This document shows positions 35,687-43,071 of a stretch of 53,009 nucleotides of DNA, piece after piece. The position numbers were made by a program, and so were the translations under genes. Under the pieces are notes generated by a model. It saw nothing but the letters and a program-made list of their open reading frames with translations, was not told the DNA's origin and made no database searches. Within the stretch, counting starts at the first letter, position 1. Every line of letters starts with the position of its first letter. The stretch is from an uncultured Clostridia bacterium (GTDB lineage: Bacteria; Bacillota; Clostridia; Christensenellales; UBA1242), in the NCBI GenBank assembly GCA_934754445.1, contig CAKVHZ010000006.1, positions 1 through 53,009 of the forward strand. The letters run 5' to 3'.

Positions 35687-37074
35687 TAATTATTAATATT
35701 ATTAACTTAATTTTAATAATGATTATGATATTTGTTGAGCATAAACGATTGCATAGACTTGCTATATGGTTACTCGTATTATCGTTATTACCAATACTTG
35801 GGTTTATTATTTATATTCTATTGGGTGTAGGAGTAATTAAAAAAAAGCAAAAATATTTAATGATTACAAATACTTCTAGAATAAACAAATTAAACTTAAA
35901 GACTAATGTTTGTTTAATTAATAATAATGAAAATAAAAGAATAATTACTTTTAATGCAATAAACTCGAATTCTTTATATTTAAGTAATAAAAATATCGAT
36001 ATATTTACAAATGCTCAATTACTGTTATATTCAATTAAACAAGATTTTTTAAAAGCGAAAAAATCTATTTATCTTTTAAGTTACATTTTTTGTGATGATA
36101 AAGTAGGCGGTGAGATAAAAAATATTTTAATTAAAAAGGCGAAACAAAATGTTAAAGTTATTTTAATTTATGATGGCTTTGGAAGTAAAAGCACGCATAA
36201 AAGATTTTTTAATGAATTAAAACAAAATGGAGTTGAAGTTTATGAGTTTTTTCCGTCAAAACTTAAAATATTTCAGTTAAGTATAAATTATCGCAATCAT
36301 AGAAAGTTAATTATTATTGATGATAAAATTTCTTATATAGGTGGTTTTAATTTTCGTGATGACCACATGGGATTAAACGAAAAACTTTCGCCATGGAAAG
36401 ACACACATTTGAAAATAGTAGGGAATTCAACACTTGAAATTTTAAAAGTATTTTTAAGTGATTTAAAATTATGTTCACAAAAAATAAATGAAAAAGATAA
36501 TTTTAATTATGATATAAAAGACTATAAAAAAAATCATGTGCAAATAATTTCATCTAGTCCTATAGAAAAAGGCGAAAAAATAGAAGAAACTTTTATAAAT
36601 TTAATATATAACAGTAAAAGCGAAATAATTATAGAAACCCCATATTTAGTTTTAGATGATAGATTTTTATTGTCTATAAAACAAGCAATTTTAAGGGGGG
36701 TTAAAGTAAAGGTGTTAATTCCAAAATTAATAGACAAAAACTTTGTTTATAATGCAACGCTATTAAATGCTAAAAAATTAATTGAAATGGGCGCAATTAT
36801 TTATAAATTTAATGGATTTTTGCACTCAAAAACTATGCTTGTTGATAAAAAGATTTTTGTTTGTGGAAGTTGTAACTTTGATATGCGCTCGTTTTATTTA
36901 AATTTTGAAACAAGTAGTGTAGTATATAGTAAAACATTAAGCGAAAAATTTTATAAAACTATATTAAAAGATATTAAAAACAGTGAAGAACTCGATATTA
37001 ATTTTTATAAAAAATTGCCAGTTTTTAAAAAACTAGCAATCTCATTTTGTTCTTTATTTTCGCCAATACTATAA
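35671..37074 (+). CDS. cls: Cardiolipin synthase (phospholipase D family)
   Basis: Membrane enzyme joining two phosphatidylglycerols to cardiolipin. The 467-aa protein has two N-terminal TM helices (about residues 2-21 and 29-52, the second ending LGFIIYILLG as in bacterial Cls), and two HxKxxxxD phosphodiesterase motifs: NHRKLIIIDD (about 209-218) followed by GGFNFRDD, and HSKTMLVDK (about 387-395) followed by GSCNFDMRS. The start codon lies in the right arm of a strong hairpin, with no well-placed ribosome binding site; I keep it because the first TM helix needs these codons. The stop abuts the convergent spoVG stop with no gap. Confidence 0.93.
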   Translation: MFTLFIIINIINLILIMIMIFVEHKRLHRLAIWLLVLSLLPILGFIIYILLGVGVIKKKQKYLMITNTSRINKLNLKTNVCLINNNENKRIITFNAINSNSLYLSNKNIDIFTNAQLLLYSIKQDFLKAKKSIYLLSYIFCDDKVGGEIKNILIKKAKQNVKVILIYDGFGSKSTHKRFFNELKQNGVEVYEFFPSKLKIFQLSINYRNHRKLIIIDDKISYIGGFNFRDDHMGLNEKLSPWKDTHLKIVGNSTLEILKVFLSDLKLCSQKINEKDNFNYDIKDYKKNHVQIISSSPIEKGEKIEETFINLIYNSKSEIIIETPYLVLDDRFLLSIKQAILRGVKVKVLIPKLIDKNFVYNATLLNAKKLIEMGAIIYKFNGFLHSKTMLVDKKIFVCGSCNFDMRSFYLNFETSSVVYSKTLSEKFYKTILKDIKNSEELDINFYKKLPVFKKLAISFCSLFSPIL

Positions 37075-37353
37075 CTATTCTGCTGGAGCATCTTTAACTG
37101 CTTTATCATAAGCATCTAAAACTGCTTTATCTAGCATATTTCTTGTTTTAGTATCTATTGGGTGAGCAATATCTTTAAATTCTCCGTCAGGAGTTTTTTT
37201 TGAAGGCATTGCTACAAATAAACCTTTATCGCTTTCAATTACTCTAATTTCATGAACAACGAAGCAACCATCAATAGTAACAGAAGCAACGGCTTTTAAT
37301 TTTAAATCTTCTTTTTTGACTAATCTAACTCTAATATCAGTAATGTTTAACAT
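37075..37353 (-). CDS. spoVG: SpoVG-family RNA/DNA-binding regulator
   Basis: Small regulator known from Firmicutes to affect septum formation, sporulation and virulence by binding nucleic acid. The 92-aa protein matches the family start to end: MLNITDIRVRLV, the central DGCFVVHEIRVIES, and the MPSKKTPDGEFKDIAHPI block (about residues 50-67) that carries the conserved loop. AGGAG precedes the ATG on the minus strand. It is convergent with cls with zero intergenic bases and has a free-standing promoter region shared divergently with murC. Present even in non-sporulating Firmicutes, so it does not prove sporulation. Confidence 0.95.
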   Translation of the reverse strand: MLNITDIRVRLVKKEDLKLKAVASVTIDGCFVVHEIRVIESDKGLFVAMPSKKTPDGEFKDIAHPIDTKTRNMLDKAVLDAYDKAVKDAPAE

Positions 37354-37460
37354 ATCTTTAATCTCCTTATTTGTATATATTCATTTTATATGTTTTGTTA
37401 AAATTTTCCAAACAATTTTAACAACTTTTTTAAATTTAACGCAAAATTAATTTCATTTCA

Positions 37461-37466
37461 TATAAT
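37461..37466 (+). promoter_or_regulatory. -10 box of murC, leaderless configuration
   Basis: TATAAT ends 5 nt before the murC ATG. No clear -35 was found at 17 nt (only weak TTAACG at 19 nt). No ribosome binding site is present between the two. Confidence 0.5.
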
Positions 37467-37471
37467 ATTTT

Positions 37472-38812
37472 ATGAAAAATTTGTCGAATTTTCAAGATAT
37501 TAATAAAATTTATTTTATAGGCATTGGTGGAATTAGTTTGTCAGCACTCGCCAGTTTAATGAAAGGCTATGGGTTTGACGTTTATGGAAGTGATATCACT
37601 AAAAGTGAAATAACTGATAAACTTCAAAAAAATAAAATCAAAGTTTTTTTTAAGCAACATAAAAAGAATATTTTAAAAATTAAACCCGATTTAGTAGTTT
37701 ATTCTGGTGCAATTAAATTTAATAACCCAGAACTAGTAGAAACGAGATTACTTAACATAAAATGTTTAGAGCGAGCAGATTTTATTAAAGAGATTTTGAA
37801 TTACTACAAAAATGTAATATCAATTGCAGGCTCGCACGGAAAAACCACAACTACTAGCATGATAAGTGAAATATTCGATTTGGCGGGCTTAAAACCCACT
37901 ATACATATTGGCGGAGAAAGCGTAAATTTAAATTCAAATTTTAAAATGGGTGACAATAAATTTTTCATAACTGAAGCCTGCGAATATAAGCATTCATTTT
38001 TAAAATTTAAAAGCACAGCTGGAGTTATTTTAAATATAGAAGAAGATCACCCCGATTGTTATAAAAATTTAGAAGAAATTAAAAGTGCATTTAATGAATT
38101 TAGCAATATTTGTAATCATGTGATTATTAATAGTGATTATAGTGTAAGTAACAAAAATATAACCACTTTTAATTTTAATAAAGCTCAGTTTAAAACTAAA
38201 AATGTTAGAAAACTTTCTAATGGCGGTTATTCTTTTAGTGTGTTAAAAAACGATGAGTTATATGATAAATATGTTATTAATATTTTTGGCAAGCACAATA
38301 TTTTAAATGCTTTAGCAAGTATTTGTGTGGCTGATTTATATAATATAGACAAAGAGATTATAAAACAAGCACTTTTTAATTTTAAAGGAATTAAACGAAG
38401 ATTTGAAAAAGTGGATACAAACAAAATAAGTGGAGATGTTTATTTTGATTATGCTCATCATCCTACGGAAATAAAAAAGTTAATAGAAGAAGTCAAATCT
38501 CAAAATCGCCCAATTATTTGTGTTTTTCAGCCCCATACTTATACTAGAACAAAAAAGTATTTTAACGAATTTTTAGGGGCATTTAAGGGGGCATATCAAA
38601 CAATTTTTTATAAAACATACTCCGCTAGAGAAAAAGAAATAAAAGGTGCTACAAGTAAAGATATTTATAATGTTTTAAAAACAAGACAAAACTGTTTTTA
38701 CTATAATAATTTTAATAAAATATTAAAACATTTGAAAAAATATTCAAAATCTAATACAATAACTTTATTTGTTGGTGCAGGAGATATTTATAATATAAAA
38801 AGTTTATTGTAA
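37472..38812 (+). CDS. murC: UDP-N-acetylmuramate--L-alanine ligase
   Basis: Cytoplasmic ATP-dependent ligase adding the first amino acid of the peptidoglycan stem peptide. The 446-aa protein has the Mur ligase pattern: N-terminal UDP-binding domain with FIGIGGISLSALA (about residues 15-27), ATP-binding P-loop GSHGKTTTT (about 117-125), EACEYKHSF with the MurC-type metal/carbamate region (about 169-177), NIEEDHPD (about 190-197), and the C-terminal domain with YAHHPTEIK (about 328-336) and FQPHTYTRT (about 351-359). Complete. No Shine-Dalgarno; TATAAT sits 5 nt upstream, so the mRNA is probably leaderless. Confidence 0.96.
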   Translation: MKNLSNFQDINKIYFIGIGGISLSALASLMKGYGFDVYGSDITKSEITDKLQKNKIKVFFKQHKKNILKIKPDLVVYSGAIKFNNPELVETRLLNIKCLERADFIKEILNYYKNVISIAGSHGKTTTTSMISEIFDLAGLKPTIHIGGESVNLNSNFKMGDNKFFITEACEYKHSFLKFKSTAGVILNIEEDHPDCYKNLEEIKSAFNEFSNICNHVIINSDYSVSNKNITTFNFNKAQFKTKNVRKLSNGGYSFSVLKNDELYDKYVINIFGKHNILNALASICVADLYNIDKEIIKQALFNFKGIKRRFEKVDTNKISGDVYFDYAHHPTEIKKLIEEVKSQNRPIICVFQPHTYTRTKKYFNEFLGAFKGAYQTIFYKTYSAREKEIKGATSKDIYNVLKTRQNCFYYNNFNKILKHLKKYSKSNTITLFVGAGDIYNIKSLL

Positions 38813-38861
38813 TTAATAAAGTCTAATTGAATAAGGTTTGTTAAATAATTTTTAAAAATAG

Positions 38862-38890
38862 TTGACAATATCTTCTTTTTATAATATAAT
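38862..38890 (+). promoter_or_regulatory. Promoter of rpmE
   Basis: TTGACA (38862-38867), 17-nt spacer, TATAAT (38885-38890), about 25 nt before the AGAGGTG ribosome binding site. Confidence 0.85.
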
Positions 38891-38922
38891 AAATCGTATT
38901 TACAAAAAAAAGAGGTGCGAAA

Positions 38923-39129
38923 ATGAAAGAAGGTATTCATCCAAATTATCATGAAGTTGAAGTAATCTGCGCTTGCGGAGAAACTTTTAAAACTAAATCT
39001 ACAGTTAATGGCGATGTTGTAAGAGTAGAAATTTGCAACAAATGTCATCCTTTCTATACAGGTAAAAGAAAAATGGTAGATTCATCTGGTAGAGTAGATA
39101 AATTCAAGAAAAAATTTAATATGGAATAG
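38923..39129 (+). CDS. rpmE: 50S ribosomal protein L31, zinc-binding form
   Basis: Ribosomal protein bridging the subunits. The 68-aa protein is of the C+ type with zinc ligands in ICACGETF (residues 16-23) and ICNKCHPFYTGK (about 37-48). Such L31 forms are swapped for a C- paralog under zinc limitation in many bacteria. AGAGGTG lies before the ATG. The order rpmE-prmC-prfA is typical of clostridia. Confidence 0.97.
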   Translation: MKEGIHPNYHEVEVICACGETFKTKSTVNGDVVRVEICNKCHPFYTGKRKMVDSSGRVDKFKKKFNME

Positions 39130-39135
39130 GTAAGG

Positions 39136-39181
39136 TTTACTAGGCACAGAATTGCTGTGTTCTATGCTTTGTGCTGGTAAA
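39136..39181 (+). promoter_or_regulatory. Possible structured RNA between rpmE and prmC
   Basis: TTTACTAG-GCACA (39136-39148, one bulged G) pairs with TGTGC-TG-GTAAA (39170-39181), enclosing a smaller CACAG / CTGTG pairing option. It stands directly after the rpmE stop and before a terminator hairpin, an arrangement compatible with an attenuator, but no known riboswitch class is recognised. Confidence 0.35.
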
Positions 39182-39218
39182 TTTTTACTTGTTATTTTTA
39201 CAAAATTAAGCATTAAGT

Positions 39219-39250
39219 AAGAACATAGTTTATTCTATGTTCTTATTTTT
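39219..39250 (+). terminator. Terminator hairpin directly before prmC
   Basis: Perfect 10-bp stem AAGAACATAG / CTATGTTCTT with loop TTTATT and tail ATTTTT, ending 5-10 nt before the prmC ATG at 39255. It most simply ends the rpmE transcript, but leaves prmC without an evident promoter. Confidence 0.85.
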
Positions 39251-39254
39251 AATT

Positions 39255-40067
39255 ATGAAGTATAGTGATATAAAAAATGAATTGTTAAACTTATATAACG
39301 ATTATAATTTTAGCGACAAAACTAGCGATATAGATTATGTATTAAGCGAAATAAAAAAAGTTGATTTATTAAAAGTTAGGTTTGAAGATTTTTCTTTAAA
39401 TGAATATAAAAAAGCAAAAAACATAATTTTAAAACATTTAAAACTAGATATGCCAATACAAAAAATATTCAAAAAAGCATATTTTTATGGCTTAGAATTT
39501 TATGTTAATAATAATGTTTTAACGCCAAGGCAAGATAGTGAAATTTTAATAGAAAATGCTTTAAAAGAAAACTTTAATAGTTGTTTAGATTTATGCTGTG
39601 GAAGTGGTGCGTTAGGTTTAGCCATTAAAAAAAATCGACCACAAACAAATTTAACACTAGTAGATATCAGCCCTAAGGCATTAAAAGTTAGTAAAATTAA
39701 TGTAAAAAAACTAAACGAGAATGCAAAAATAATTAAATCTAATATGTTTGATAAAATTAAAGATAAATTTGATTTAATAGTTTGTAATCCACCATATATA
39801 GAAACAAAGACGATTGAAAATTTAGATAATAATGTAAAAAAATTTGACCCTAAGATAAGTTTAGATGGTGGAGTAGATGGCTTAAAATTTTATAAAATTA
39901 TTTATGAAAATTTAGATAATTATTTAAATAGCGGGGGAGTTTGCTTTTTGGAAATTGGTTATAATCAAGGTAGTTTAGTAGATTTATTTAAGCAAAGGTT
40001 TAAAAATGTAAGTTTAATAAAAGATTATAATAATTTAGATAGAGTTATAAAAATTGTAAAGGAGTAA
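39255..40067 (+). CDS. prmC: Release factor glutamine methyltransferase
   Basis: SAM-dependent enzyme methylating the Gln of the GGQ motif in release factors; its substrate PrfA is encoded right after it. The 270-aa protein has an N-terminal helical domain, VLTPRQDSEIL (about residues 93-103), the SAM site LDLCCGSGALGLA (about 112-124), and the diagnostic catalytic NPPY (about 178-181) followed by the DGGVDGL segment (about 207-213). I chose ATG 39255 because the earlier ATG at 39237 lies inside a terminator stem; neither has a ribosome binding site. The stop overlaps no neighbour; prfA starts 2 nt later. Confidence 0.92.
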   Translation: MKYSDIKNELLNLYNDYNFSDKTSDIDYVLSEIKKVDLLKVRFEDFSLNEYKKAKNIILKHLKLDMPIQKIFKKAYFYGLEFYVNNNVLTPRQDSEILIENALKENFNSCLDLCCGSGALGLAIKKNRPQTNLTLVDISPKALKVSKINVKKLNENAKIIKSNMFDKIKDKFDLIVCNPPYIETKTIENLDNNVKKFDPKISLDGGVDGLKFYKIIYENLDNYLNSGGVCFLEIGYNQGSLVDLFKQRFKNVSLIKDYNNLDRVIKIVKE

Positions 40068-40069
40068 GT

Positions 40070-41140
40070 ATGTTAGAAAAACTACAAAACATAAAAAATA
40101 GATATGATGAAGTAAGTTCAAAATTAATGAGTCCAGAAGTTTTGAACGACAATAAAGAATATGTAAAACTAGCAAAAGAACAAAAAAATCTAGAGCCTAT
40201 TGTTGAAAAATATAATGAATATAAAAAAGTAACTGATGACTTAAAAGATGCCGAAAGTATGTTAGAGTTAGAAACTGGCGAAATGAAAGAGTTTTTAGAA
40301 GCAGAAATAATGGAGAGTAAAGAAAAGATAAGTAAACTAGATGAAGAAATTAAAATCTTACTTCTTCCTAAAGATGAAAATGATGATAAAAATGTAATCA
40401 TAGAAATTCGTAGTGGTGCTGGTGGCGATGAAGCCGCATTATTTGGTGCTGAAATTATGCGTATGTATATGAAATATGCTGAAAGAAAAAGATTTAAAGT
40501 TGAAATTTATGAACTTAATGATACCGAACTAGGTGGAGTAAAAGAAGCAACTTTTAAAATTTCAGGAAATGGAGTATATTCTCGTTTTAAATTTGAAAGT
40601 GGTGTTCATCGTGTTCAACGTGTTCCAGATACCGAAACTCAAGGTAGAGTTCACACTTCTACAATAACTGTTGCAGTTTTACCAGAAGCACAAGATGTTG
40701 ATGTTCAATTAGACGAAAAAGATTTAAAGATTGATACTTGTCGTAGTAGTGGTGCAGGTGGACAACACATTAATAAAACCGAAAGTGCAATAAGAGTTAC
40801 ACACATTCCTACTGGCATTGTAGTTTTTTGCCAAGACCAAAGAAGTCAAATTCAAAATAAAGAAACCGCTTTAAGCATTTTAAAGACTAAATTGTATGAT
40901 AAATATAAAACCGAACAAGATGAAAAATATGCTCAAAATCGTCGAACTCAAATAGGAACAGGCGACCGAAGTGAAAGAATACGAACATATAACTACCCAC
41001 AAGGAAGATTAACTGACCATAGAATAAATTACACAGTTTATGCATTAACTGAATTTTTAAACGGAGATATGGACGAACTAATTGATGCTTTAACTATTGC
41101 AGACCAAAAAGCAAAACTAGAAAAGGGACTAGAAGTATAA
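40070..41140 (+). CDS. prfA: Peptide chain release factor 1
   Basis: Reads UAA and UAG stops and triggers peptide release. The 356-aa protein has the N-terminal coiled domain (about residues 1-100), the conserved EIRSGAGGDEAALFGAE block (about 108-124), the stop-recognition loop region VPDTETQGRVHTS (about 185-197) and GAGGQHINKTESA (about 228-240) with the catalytic GGQ. All elements are intact and the length is normal. GGAG just before the ATG overlaps the end of prmC; the two genes are translationally linked. A 10-bp palindrome and a GC-rich hairpin follow. Confidence 0.97.
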   Translation: MLEKLQNIKNRYDEVSSKLMSPEVLNDNKEYVKLAKEQKNLEPIVEKYNEYKKVTDDLKDAESMLELETGEMKEFLEAEIMESKEKISKLDEEIKILLLPKDENDDKNVIIEIRSGAGGDEAALFGAEIMRMYMKYAERKRFKVEIYELNDTELGGVKEATFKISGNGVYSRFKFESGVHRVQRVPDTETQGRVHTSTITVAVLPEAQDVDVQLDEKDLKIDTCRSSGAGGQHINKTESAIRVTHIPTGIVVFCQDQRSQIQNKETALSILKTKLYDKYKTEQDEKYAQNRRTQIGTGDRSERIRTYNYPQGRLTDHRINYTVYALTEFLNGDMDELIDALTIADQKAKLEKGLEV

Positions 41141-41161
41141 CTTTTTATGCGATAAAAAGTT
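41139..41161 (+). repeat. 10-bp inverted repeat overlapping the prfA stop
   Basis: AACTTTTTAT and ATAAAAAGTT are perfect complements around GCG. There is no T-tract after it, so it is not a normal intrinsic terminator. Confidence 0.7.
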
Positions 41162-41167
41162 ACAAAA

Positions 41168-41207
41168 AGCGTCGGGGGTTGCGATTCCCCCGAACCCCTA
41201 AAACGCT
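41168..41207. repeat. GC-rich hairpin element, REP-like
   Basis: Outer arms AGCGT (41168-41172) and ACGCT (41203-41207) enclose CGGGGG / CCCCCG (41173-41178 and 41187-41192). A second pairing GGGGTT / AACCCC (41175-41180 and 41193-41198) is mutually exclusive with the first. The element is far richer in G+C than anything around it and stands in a non-coding gap, which suggests a mobile or palindromic intergenic repeat. No second copy is in the window. Confidence 0.6.
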
Positions 41208-41255
41208 ATATTTAATAGGATAAATTAAAAAAATACATTAAATATTTAAACCACA

Positions 41256-41456
41256 TTATACCAATATATCATTTATAGATATTTTCAACTTTTTTACTAC
41301 TTTTATAATAGCATTAAGTCTAACTTTTTGTTGTCTAAATATTTTTTCTAATGTTTGTGGTGATATGTTTAAAAAATTAGCCATCTTTGTTTTGCAAAAA
41401 CTATGTATATACATATAATTAAAAATTGGATTTAAGTAATAATAATTTGTTTTCAT
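41256..41456 (-). CDS. Small HTH (Cro/C1-like) protein, 66 aa
   Basis: Short regulator with a minimal helix-turn-helix: KMANFLNISPQTLEKIF (about residues 24-40) is the likely HTH, followed by a C-terminal helix ending LKISINDILV like the end of XRE repressor domains. The N-terminal 20 residues are Tyr/Asn-rich and not part of the fold. Divergent from the XRE gene at 41525, with two palindromic operators between them. TATAAT (41463-41468) ends 6 nt before the ATG and no ribosome binding site exists, so a leaderless mRNA is likely. Possibly a Cro-like partner of its neighbour. Confidence 0.65.
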   Translation of the reverse strand: MKTNYYYLNPIFNYMYIHSFCKTKMANFLNISPQTLEKIFRQQKVRLNAIIKVVKKLKISINDILV

Positions 41457-41462
41457 ATAAAA

Positions 41463-41492
41463 ATTATATTATCTACGCGTAGATAAGTCAAG
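41463..41492 (-). promoter_or_regulatory. Promoter with operator filling its spacer
   Basis: On the minus strand TTGACT (41487-41492) and TATAAT (41463-41468) are separated by 18 nt that are exactly the palindrome TTATCTACGCGTAGATAA. A bound repressor would block RNA polymerase directly. Confidence 0.8.
41469..41486. promoter_or_regulatory. Operator 1 (perfect 18-bp palindrome)
   Basis: TTATCTACGCGTAGATAA is its own reverse complement. It shares half-sites with operator 2 and lies between two divergent HTH genes. Confidence 0.82.
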
Positions 41493-41497
41493 TATTT

Positions 41498-41515
41498 TTA
41501 TCTACTTATAGATAA
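41498..41515. promoter_or_regulatory. Operator 2 (imperfect copy)
   Basis: TTATCTACTTATAGATAA keeps the TTATCTA / TAGATAA half-sites of operator 1. Centres are 29 bp apart. It overlaps the likely -10 region (TAATAT, 41513-41518) of the plus-strand HTH gene. Confidence 0.75.
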
Positions 41516-41524
41516 TATATTTAT

Positions 41525-41746
41525 ATGGAAGAAGAAATTATTAAATATTTTAGTGAATTTATCACTGATTTGAGATTATCTAAAGGGTTATCTAAAAATA
41601 AATTATCAAAAGAATTAGGAATTGCACAGTCTTCAGTGGTAAGGCTAGAATCTGGTCAAAATGTACCAGATATAATCACTTTAGTAAAATACTCTCAATA
41701 TTTTAATGTGAGTATAGATAAATTAGTTGGTATAGATAGACAATAA
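41525..41746 (+). CDS. XRE-family transcriptional regulator, 73 aa
   Basis: Single-domain repressor of the Cro/C1 fold. Residues 11-68 fit the HTH_3 pattern: ITDLRLSKGLSKNKLSKELGIAQSSVVRLESGQNVPD (seen in parts), with the recognition helix around QSSVVRLE, then LVKYSQYFNVSIDKLVG closing the domain. It starts 9 nt after operator 2, without a ribosome binding site, again in leaderless arrangement with a -10-like TAATAT 6 nt upstream. It very likely represses itself and the divergent small HTH gene through the two operators. Confidence 0.88.
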   Translation: MEEEIIKYFSEFITDLRLSKGLSKNKLSKELGIAQSSVVRLESGQNVPDIITLVKYSQYFNVSIDKLVGIDRQ

Positions 41747-41770
41747 AAAAGTGCCGTTAAGCACTTTTTT
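41745..41770. terminator. Bidirectional terminator after the XRE gene
   Basis: AAAAAAGTGC / GCACTTTTTT with CGTTAA loop, between the converging XRE gene and the gene ending at 41774. Confidence 0.88.
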
Positions 41771-41773
41771 AAT

Positions 41774-42187
41774 TTAATTTTCAGCATTTACGCTTTTTGA
41801 AACATTATTTGCAATAGTTTTTTTTACATCTGTTAATTTAGTATAACAAAGTTGTTTAAGCTTTTGGCAATCATAATTTTTCTTTTTGTAAAAAAATTTT
41901 AATACTGAAGTTCCAGAGAATAATACAGCAGGAATACCAAAGAAAATAACCAGTAAAATTGTAGATACTGTTCTTGAAATGTAAAACAAACCAATAAGAA
42001 ATAATACAACACCGACCAAATTCATTATAGAACTTGTAACAGTATAAATTAGTTTCCATTTACTAATTTCTTTATCTACTTCGCTATCTTTTACCAATAA
42101 ATATTGTTCATAGTTATGTAGTTCTTCGTCTGACAAATTTTCTAGATTTTTAGATTTAATTTCATTTATTTCTTTACTTATTTTCAT
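41774..42187 (-). CDS. Small two-TM membrane protein, 137 aa
   Basis: Unrecognised. A helical Glu/Lys-rich N-terminus (about residues 1-43) with LSDEELHNYEQYLLVKD precedes two TM helices (about 47-70 and 74-97) and a Lys-rich C-terminal helix with two Cys. GGAGA precedes the ATG and a perfect promoter lies upstream. The topology places both ends in the cytoplasm. Probably expressed alone; no link to a known family. Confidence 0.75.
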   Translation of the reverse strand: MKISKEINEIKSKNLENLSDEELHNYEQYLLVKDSEVDKEISKWKLIYTVTSSIMNLVGVVLFLIGLFYISRTVSTILLVIFFGIPAVLFSGTSVLKFFYKKKNYDCQKLKQLCYTKLTDVKKTIANNVSKSVNAEN

Positions 42188-42204
42188 AAAATCTCCTTTT
42201 CTAA

Positions 42205-42233
42205 ATTATATAATAATGACTAAGATATGTCAA
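42205..42233 (-). promoter_or_regulatory. Promoter of the 137-aa membrane protein gene
   Basis: Minus strand TTGACA (42228-42233), 17-nt spacer, TATAAT (42205-42210). Confidence 0.85.
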
Positions 42234-42285
42234 TATAATATAAAAAAATAATATGAGAATAAATGTTATAATAAACATTTTCAGT

Positions 42286-42312
42286 AAAAAAAGTGCCAAA
42301 GGCACTTTTTTT
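42286..42312 (-). terminator. Terminator of the 63-aa gene
   Basis: AAAAAGTGCC / GGCACTTTTT with AAA loop, A-run and T-run on both sides; 7 nt past the minus-strand stop at 42319. Confidence 0.85.
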
Positions 42313-42318
42313 ATATAA

Positions 42319-42510
42319 TTAAATTGTGGTAAAGCCAGCATATCTTCTACTACAACTAGAACAAGTGTTTGATGGACAAGTTGAACTTGTATTTGACAAA
42401 GTTAATAAAAGCAGTAGTAAGAAGTTAGTATTTGTATTTAAATCTATATTTCCTGCACTAGTTAAAATAGAAAGTAGCAAAACAAGTAAGACATCTTGAG
42501 AATAAATCAT
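42319..42510 (-). CDS. Small Cys/Ser-rich membrane peptide, 63 aa
   Basis: Supported by a strong GGAGG site (42516-42520 on the minus strand) and a terminator directly after the stop. The product has a hydrophobic N-terminal helix (about residues 6-19, Leu/Val-rich), a polar Asn/Thr turn, a second Leu-rich helix (about 30-38), then the tail TCPSNTCSSCSRRYAGF with three Cys. No family is recognised. It is divergent from the ArsR regulator at 42626. The Cys cluster could bind metal or form disulfides; a small regulator, a stress membrane protein or a spore-associated peptide are possible. Confidence 0.65.
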   Translation of the reverse strand: MIYSQDVLLVLLLSILTSAGNIDLNTNTNFLLLLLLTLSNTSSTCPSNTCSSCSRRYAGFTTI

Positions 42511-42598
42511 ATCTGCCTCCTTTTGACAAAATATTACTATAAAATTATTTATGCAACAAAATTAGTAAATGTGCTAATATTACCATATTTAAAAATTT

Positions 42599-42607
42599 TG
42601 ATATAAT
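42599..42607 (+). promoter_or_regulatory. Extended -10 promoter of the ArsR gene
   Basis: TG-A-TATAAT (42599-42607) is an extended -10 element; the GGAGG site follows. Inverted repeats TTACCAT and ATGGTA flank it and may be the autoregulatory operator, but they are short. Confidence 0.6.
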
Positions 42608-42625
42608 GGTAGTGGAGGTTAAATT

Positions 42626-43003
42626 ATGGTTAATTTGAATAAAATTTATGCACAAGAAGAAAAAGAAACAACAAACATAAAAGTAGATGAAAAAATTGTT
42701 AATGATATTAAATATTATCTACCGGGGGAAAAATCGCTAAGACTTCTTGCTGAATTTTTTAGTATGTTTAGCGATGAAACAAGAATAAAAATTATTTCGG
42801 CTTTATCTGTTAGTGAACTTTGTGTAAATGATATTGCCAACATTTTAAAATTAAATCAAACAACAGTAAGTCATCAATTAAAACTACTTAAAAGTGTTGG
42901 GGCTGTAAAATTTCGTAGAGATGGGAAGATAATTTATTATTCTATAGCAGACAAACAAATTAACGATTGTTTACTTAGTGGCGTTAATTATTTAATGATG
43001 TAG
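42626..43003 (+). CDS. ArsR/SmtB-family winged-helix regulator
   Basis: Metal- or stress-responsive repressor, 125 aa. The winged helix covers about residues 35-115: FFSMFSDETRIKIISAL, SELCVNDIANILKLNQTTVSHQLKLL with recognition helix QTTVSHQLK, and the wing GAVKFRRDGKIIYYSI. The alpha-3 motif ELCVND keeps one of the two Cys of the CadC/SmtB ELCVCD motif, so the classic alpha-3N metal site is incomplete and the ligand is uncertain. A 30-residue N-terminal extension precedes the domain. GTGGAGG lies before the ATG. The divergent 63-aa Cys-rich peptide gene is a candidate target. Confidence 0.92.
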   Translation: MVNLNKIYAQEEKETTNIKVDEKIVNDIKYYLPGEKSLRLLAEFFSMFSDETRIKIISALSVSELCVNDIANILKLNQTTVSHQLKLLKSVGAVKFRRDGKIIYYSIADKQINDCLLSGVNYLMM

Positions 43004-43071
43004 GATGATATGTCAACCCAAAAGAATAATTTATAATCTAACTTATAAATTGTAATAGATATTATAAAAAT

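Noticed and set aside
40045..40401. 118-codon minus-strand frame over the prmC-prfA junction
   Set aside because: Ser/Phe/Leu-rich shadow of the Lys/Glu-rich prfA coiled coil; no initiation signals.
41168..41207. T-arm of a truncated tRNA (GGGTTGCGATTCCC resembles a T-loop)
   Set aside because: The loop has an extra base and no acceptor, anticodon or D-arm is found around it.
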